A DNA stretch of 24,728 bases, taken from an uncultured Oscillospiraceae bacterium. Its GTDB lineage: Bacteria; Bacillota; Clostridia; Oscillospirales; Oscillospiraceae. This document shows positions 22,577 through 24,728 of this stretch, in pieces (position 1 is the stretch's first letter; the number at the start of each line of letters is the position of its first letter). The notes beneath the pieces are model-generated. The model did no database searches. It was not told the DNA's origin and saw only the letters and a list, made by a program, of their open reading frames with translations. Location of the stretch: assembly GCA_934636045.1 (NCBI GenBank), contig CAKTZP010000013.1, forward strand, positions 1 through 24,728, in the 5' to 3' direction. Position numbers and translations under genes: made by a program.

Positions 22577-22601
22577 GTGTTTTTCTCAGATGGACACTTG
22601 C
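22573..22601 (+). other. Hairpin in the hom leader
   Basis: GCAAGTGT (22573-22580) pairs with ACACTTGC (22594-22601) across a 13-nt loop. It would begin about 10 nt into the hom transcript and end 6 nt before the GAAGGAAGG ribosome site. No T-run follows. I see no T-box or other known riboswitch features here. Confidence 0.55.
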
Positions 22602-22621
22602 TTGCGAAGGAAGGCATCGTT

Positions 22622-23782
22622 ATGAAAAAGGATCGACGCCCGATGCGCGTGGCGCTGTTGGGCTTGGGAACGGTTGGACGCGGCGTATATGACTACATTC
22701 TCGCCCGGGACGATATGGAGCTGGCCTATGTGCTGAGCCTGACGCTGTTTGACGGCATTCCCTGCAAGATCGCGCAGAGCATCGACGAAATTCTCGATGA
22801 TGCGACGGTGGACACCGTCGTGGAGGTCATCGGCGGCCTGCACCCGGCCTACGAATGGGTCACCGGCGCGATTCGCGCGGGCAAAAACGTCATCACCGCC
22901 AACAAACTGCTCATCGCCGCGCACTACCGCGAGCTGGTGGAGCTGGCGGCGCGCCACGGCGTGGCGCTGCGGTGCACGGCGGCGGCGGGCGGCGGCATTC
23001 CGTGGCTCACAACGCTGGAGCGGACGATCCATCAGGAGCCGGTCGTGCGCATCAGCGGCATTATGAACGGCACGACAAACTTCATTCTCGACACGATGCA
23101 CACCAGCGGCGGCAGCTTCCACAGCGCGCTGGCCGAGGCGCAGCGGCTGGGCTATGCCGAGCGCGACCCCTCGGCGGACATCAGCGGCGCGGACATCCGC
23201 CGCAAGCTCGTCATCTCCTCCAACATCGCCTACGGCCGCGTGCTGCGCGAGGAGGACGTGGACGTGTTCGGCATTGAAACGATCACCAATGCGGACGTTG
23301 CAGCCTTCCGCAAAATGGGGCGGGTGTGCAAGCTCTTTGCCGCCTCGCGCAAGCTTGAAAACGCGACCGTTGCCTACATTGAGCCGGCGCTCATGACCCC
23401 GTCCATGCCGGAATCCGCGATCCCTACCAATAATAATATCATCTCCCTCACCGGCGAGCGCATCGGCAAGCAGAGCTTCTACGGTCAAGGCGCAGGACGC
23501 TACCCCACGGCATATAATGTTTTGCAGGACTGCGTGGACGTCTGCCGCGGGGTGCGCGAATTCTACACCGACCGCCTCAAGCCGTCCGATGTCGACAACA
23601 CCTCCGTCCGCCGGCAGTATTACGTCCGCACGAACGGACTGGACAAATGGCTGCAATCGCGCGTTGACAAAATGCTCGATTGCGGTATAATAACAAAAGA
23701 AGTGTCCGTCGCCGAGCTACACGCCTGGGCGCGCGGCCGCAAGCAAACCGACCCCGGCTGCTTCATCGCCTCGCTGCGATAA
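22622..23782 (+). CDS. hom: Homoserine dehydrogenase, short form without ACT domain
   Basis: A 386-residue NAD(P)-dependent enzyme reducing aspartate semialdehyde to homoserine. The start is ATG 22622 with GAAGGAAGG 8 nt before it; ATG 22643 (MRVALLGLG) is a weaker alternative. The Rossmann motif is VALLGLGTVGRGVYDYI. Other family motifs are VVEVIGGLHPAYEWV, KNVITANK and the diagnostic GIMNGTTNFILDTM. The acidic/Lys active-site segment reads GYAERDPSADISGADIRRKL. Firmicutes Hom proteins of about 430 residues end in an ACT domain for threonine inhibition; this one stops after the dehydrogenase part. The aspartokinase gene follows after 23 bp, so the two form an operon. Confidence 0.95.
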   Translation: MKKDRRPMRVALLGLGTVGRGVYDYILARDDMELAYVLSLTLFDGIPCKIAQSIDEILDDATVDTVVEVIGGLHPAYEWVTGAIRAGKNVITANKLLIAAHYRELVELAARHGVALRCTAAAGGGIPWLTTLERTIHQEPVVRISGIMNGTTNFILDTMHTSGGSFHSALAEAQRLGYAERDPSADISGADIRRKLVISSNIAYGRVLREEDVDVFGIETITNADVAAFRKMGRVCKLFAASRKLENATVAYIEPALMTPSMPESAIPTNNNIISLTGERIGKQSFYGQGAGRYPTAYNVLQDCVDVCRGVREFYTDRLKPSDVDNTSVRRQYYVRTNGLDKWLQSRVDKMLDCGIITKEVSVAELHAWARGRKQTDPGCFIASLR

Positions 23783-23805
23783 TTTGGGGTTCGAAGGAGA
23801 AATGA

Positions 23806-24728
23806 ATGTTAAAGGTTCTGAAATTCGGCGGTACGTCCATGGCGGACGCCGCACAGTATAGAAAAATCCGGGATATCGTCCGCTCCGACCCGTCGCGGCG
23901 TGTGGTGGTCGTGTCCGCCGCAGGCAAACGCTTTGCCGACGACAACAAGATCACCGACCTGCTGTTCTTGTGCTACGCCCATTTGCAGTACGGCGTGTCC
24001 TACGACAGCATTCTTGATATGATCCGCGAGCGCTATATCGCCATCCGCGACGAGCTGGGGCTGAAGACCGATCTTGAGAGCGAGTTTGACACCCTGCGCA
24101 AGCGCATGGACAGCGGCATTTCCCGCGAGGAGCTGGTCTCCCGCGGCGAGTACTTCTCCGCACTGCTGATGGCGGAGTACCTCGGCTTCCGGTTCATCGA
24201 CGCGACGCAGTGGCTTTATTTCCACTACGACGGCGCAGTCGATCAGGAAAAATCCTACGCCGCGCTGCAAAAGCTCGTCGGCTCGTCGTGCGCGGTCATT
24301 CCGGGCTTCTACGGCCTGATGCCCGACGGCAAGATCCGCACCCTCACCCGCGGCGGCTCGGACATTACCGGCGCGCTGGCTGCGGCCGCGCTGGATGCCG
24401 ACGTCTACGAAAACTGGACGGACGTGTCCGGCATCCTCATGGCCGATCCGCGCATCGTCGACAACCCCAAAACCATTGAGCGCGCGACCTACAGCGAGCT
24501 GCGCCAGCTGTCCTACAGCGGCGCGCAGGTGCTGCACGAGATGACCGTCTTCCCCGTGCGCGAGAAAAATATCCCCCTGAACATCCGCAACACCAACGCG
24601 CCCGACCACCCCGGCACACTGGTCTGTGAGGAATTCAAGGAGCCCCGCAATTCCAGCCAGTTCATCACCGGCATCGCGGGCAAAAAGGACTTTTCCAGCG
24701 TGACCATCTCCAAAAAGGGCATGGCCGG
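23806..24728 (+). CDS. lysC: Aspartate kinase (3' end outside the window)
   Basis: The first 307 residues of aspartokinase, which phosphorylates aspartate at the head of the lysine, threonine and methionine pathways. The start is ATG 23806 (MLKVLKFGGTSMADA), with AAGGAG at 23794-23799; ATG 23802 is out of frame. Visible motifs are KFGGTS (ATP and aspartate binding), VVVSAAGKR, SRGEYFSALLMAEYL, and TLTRGGSDITGALAAAALDADVYENWTDVSGILMADPR. The last residues (ITGIAGKKDFSSVTISKKGM) are the beginning of the first ACT domain, so allosteric control is likely here. The window ends inside the gene. Confidence 0.95.
   Translation, partial: MLKVLKFGGTSMADAAQYRKIRDIVRSDPSRRVVVVSAAGKRFADDNKITDLLFLCYAHLQYGVSYDSILDMIRERYIAIRDELGLKTDLESEFDTLRKRMDSGISREELVSRGEYFSALLMAEYLGFRFIDATQWLYFHYDGAVDQEKSYAALQKLVGSSCAVIPGFYGLMPDGKIRTLTRGGSDITGALAAAALDADVYENWTDVSGILMADPRIVDNPKTIERATYSELRQLSYSGAQVLHEMTVFPVREKNIPLNIRNTNAPDHPGTLVCEEFKEPRNSSQFITGIAGKKDFSSVTISKKGMA

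Noticed and set aside
22460..22621. T-box or amino-acid riboswitch in the hom/thrC region
   Set aside because: The leaders are short, and I find no T-box core, antiterminator pair or terminator with a T-run.

Overview
This is a GC-rich window with strong Shine-Dalgarno sites and sigma-A promoters of the TTGACA/TATAAT type. Gene content points to a Gram-positive member of the class Clostridia, most likely a gut Oscillospirales-type organism. The evidence is SLH-domain surface proteins, a BspA-type leucine-rich-repeat protein, Mini-RNase III, an RqcH/NFACT protein, a PPi-type phosphofructokinase, a ROK glucokinase and an AbrB-type regulator. The taxonomic call is inference from gene content, not a match to a known genome.

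Layout. Positions 1-378 hold a hairpin-rich dispersed repeat and the leader of the first gene. Positions 379-6234 (+) look like one operon: an SLH/DUF4127 surface protein, ROK glucokinase, Mini-RNase III (mrnC) and RqcH, the last two overlapping. An AbrB-type regulator with four cysteines follows at 6318-6566 (+) with its own promoter and terminator. Next on the minus strand are a PPi-type phosphofructokinase (6850-8094), a zinc-ribbon membrane protein (8325-9002), and an ABC exporter made of an ATPase (9145-9813) and a 1135-residue FtsX-type permease (9818-13225). A divergent control region at 13226-13445 separates the permease from a membrane-anchored family 3 glycosidase (13446-14747, +). 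Positions 14748-15256 hold a second copy of the dispersed repeat. The minus strand then carries a secreted LRR_5/SLH protein (15257-17974) and an HTH-membrane-LiaF-like protein (18104-19099).

The right end is a cluster for aspartate-family amino acids. thrC, thrB and dapF read leftward (22461 to 19232), and hom and lysC read rightward (22622 to beyond the window end) from a shared divergent promoter region. Together these encode the first step (LysC), the entry to the homoserine branch (Hom), the last two steps to threonine (ThrB, ThrC) and the epimerase that makes meso-diaminopimelate (DapF).

The most interesting points are: (i) a modular, hairpin-tiled intergenic repeat whose two copies show a compensatory change in the same stem and exchange of internal hairpin units; (ii) three TTAAG boxes in 11- and 10-bp steps between the ABC exporter and the glycosidase, resembling a response-regulator site although no two-component system lies in the window; (iii) overlapping -10 elements inside a palindrome at the hom/thrC divergent promoters; (iv) an S-layer-anchored DUF4127 protein of unknown activity with a perfect 45-bp tandem repeat in its tail. 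I saw no clearly new defence or mobile system, no CRISPR array, no transposase and no tRNA or rRNA gene.
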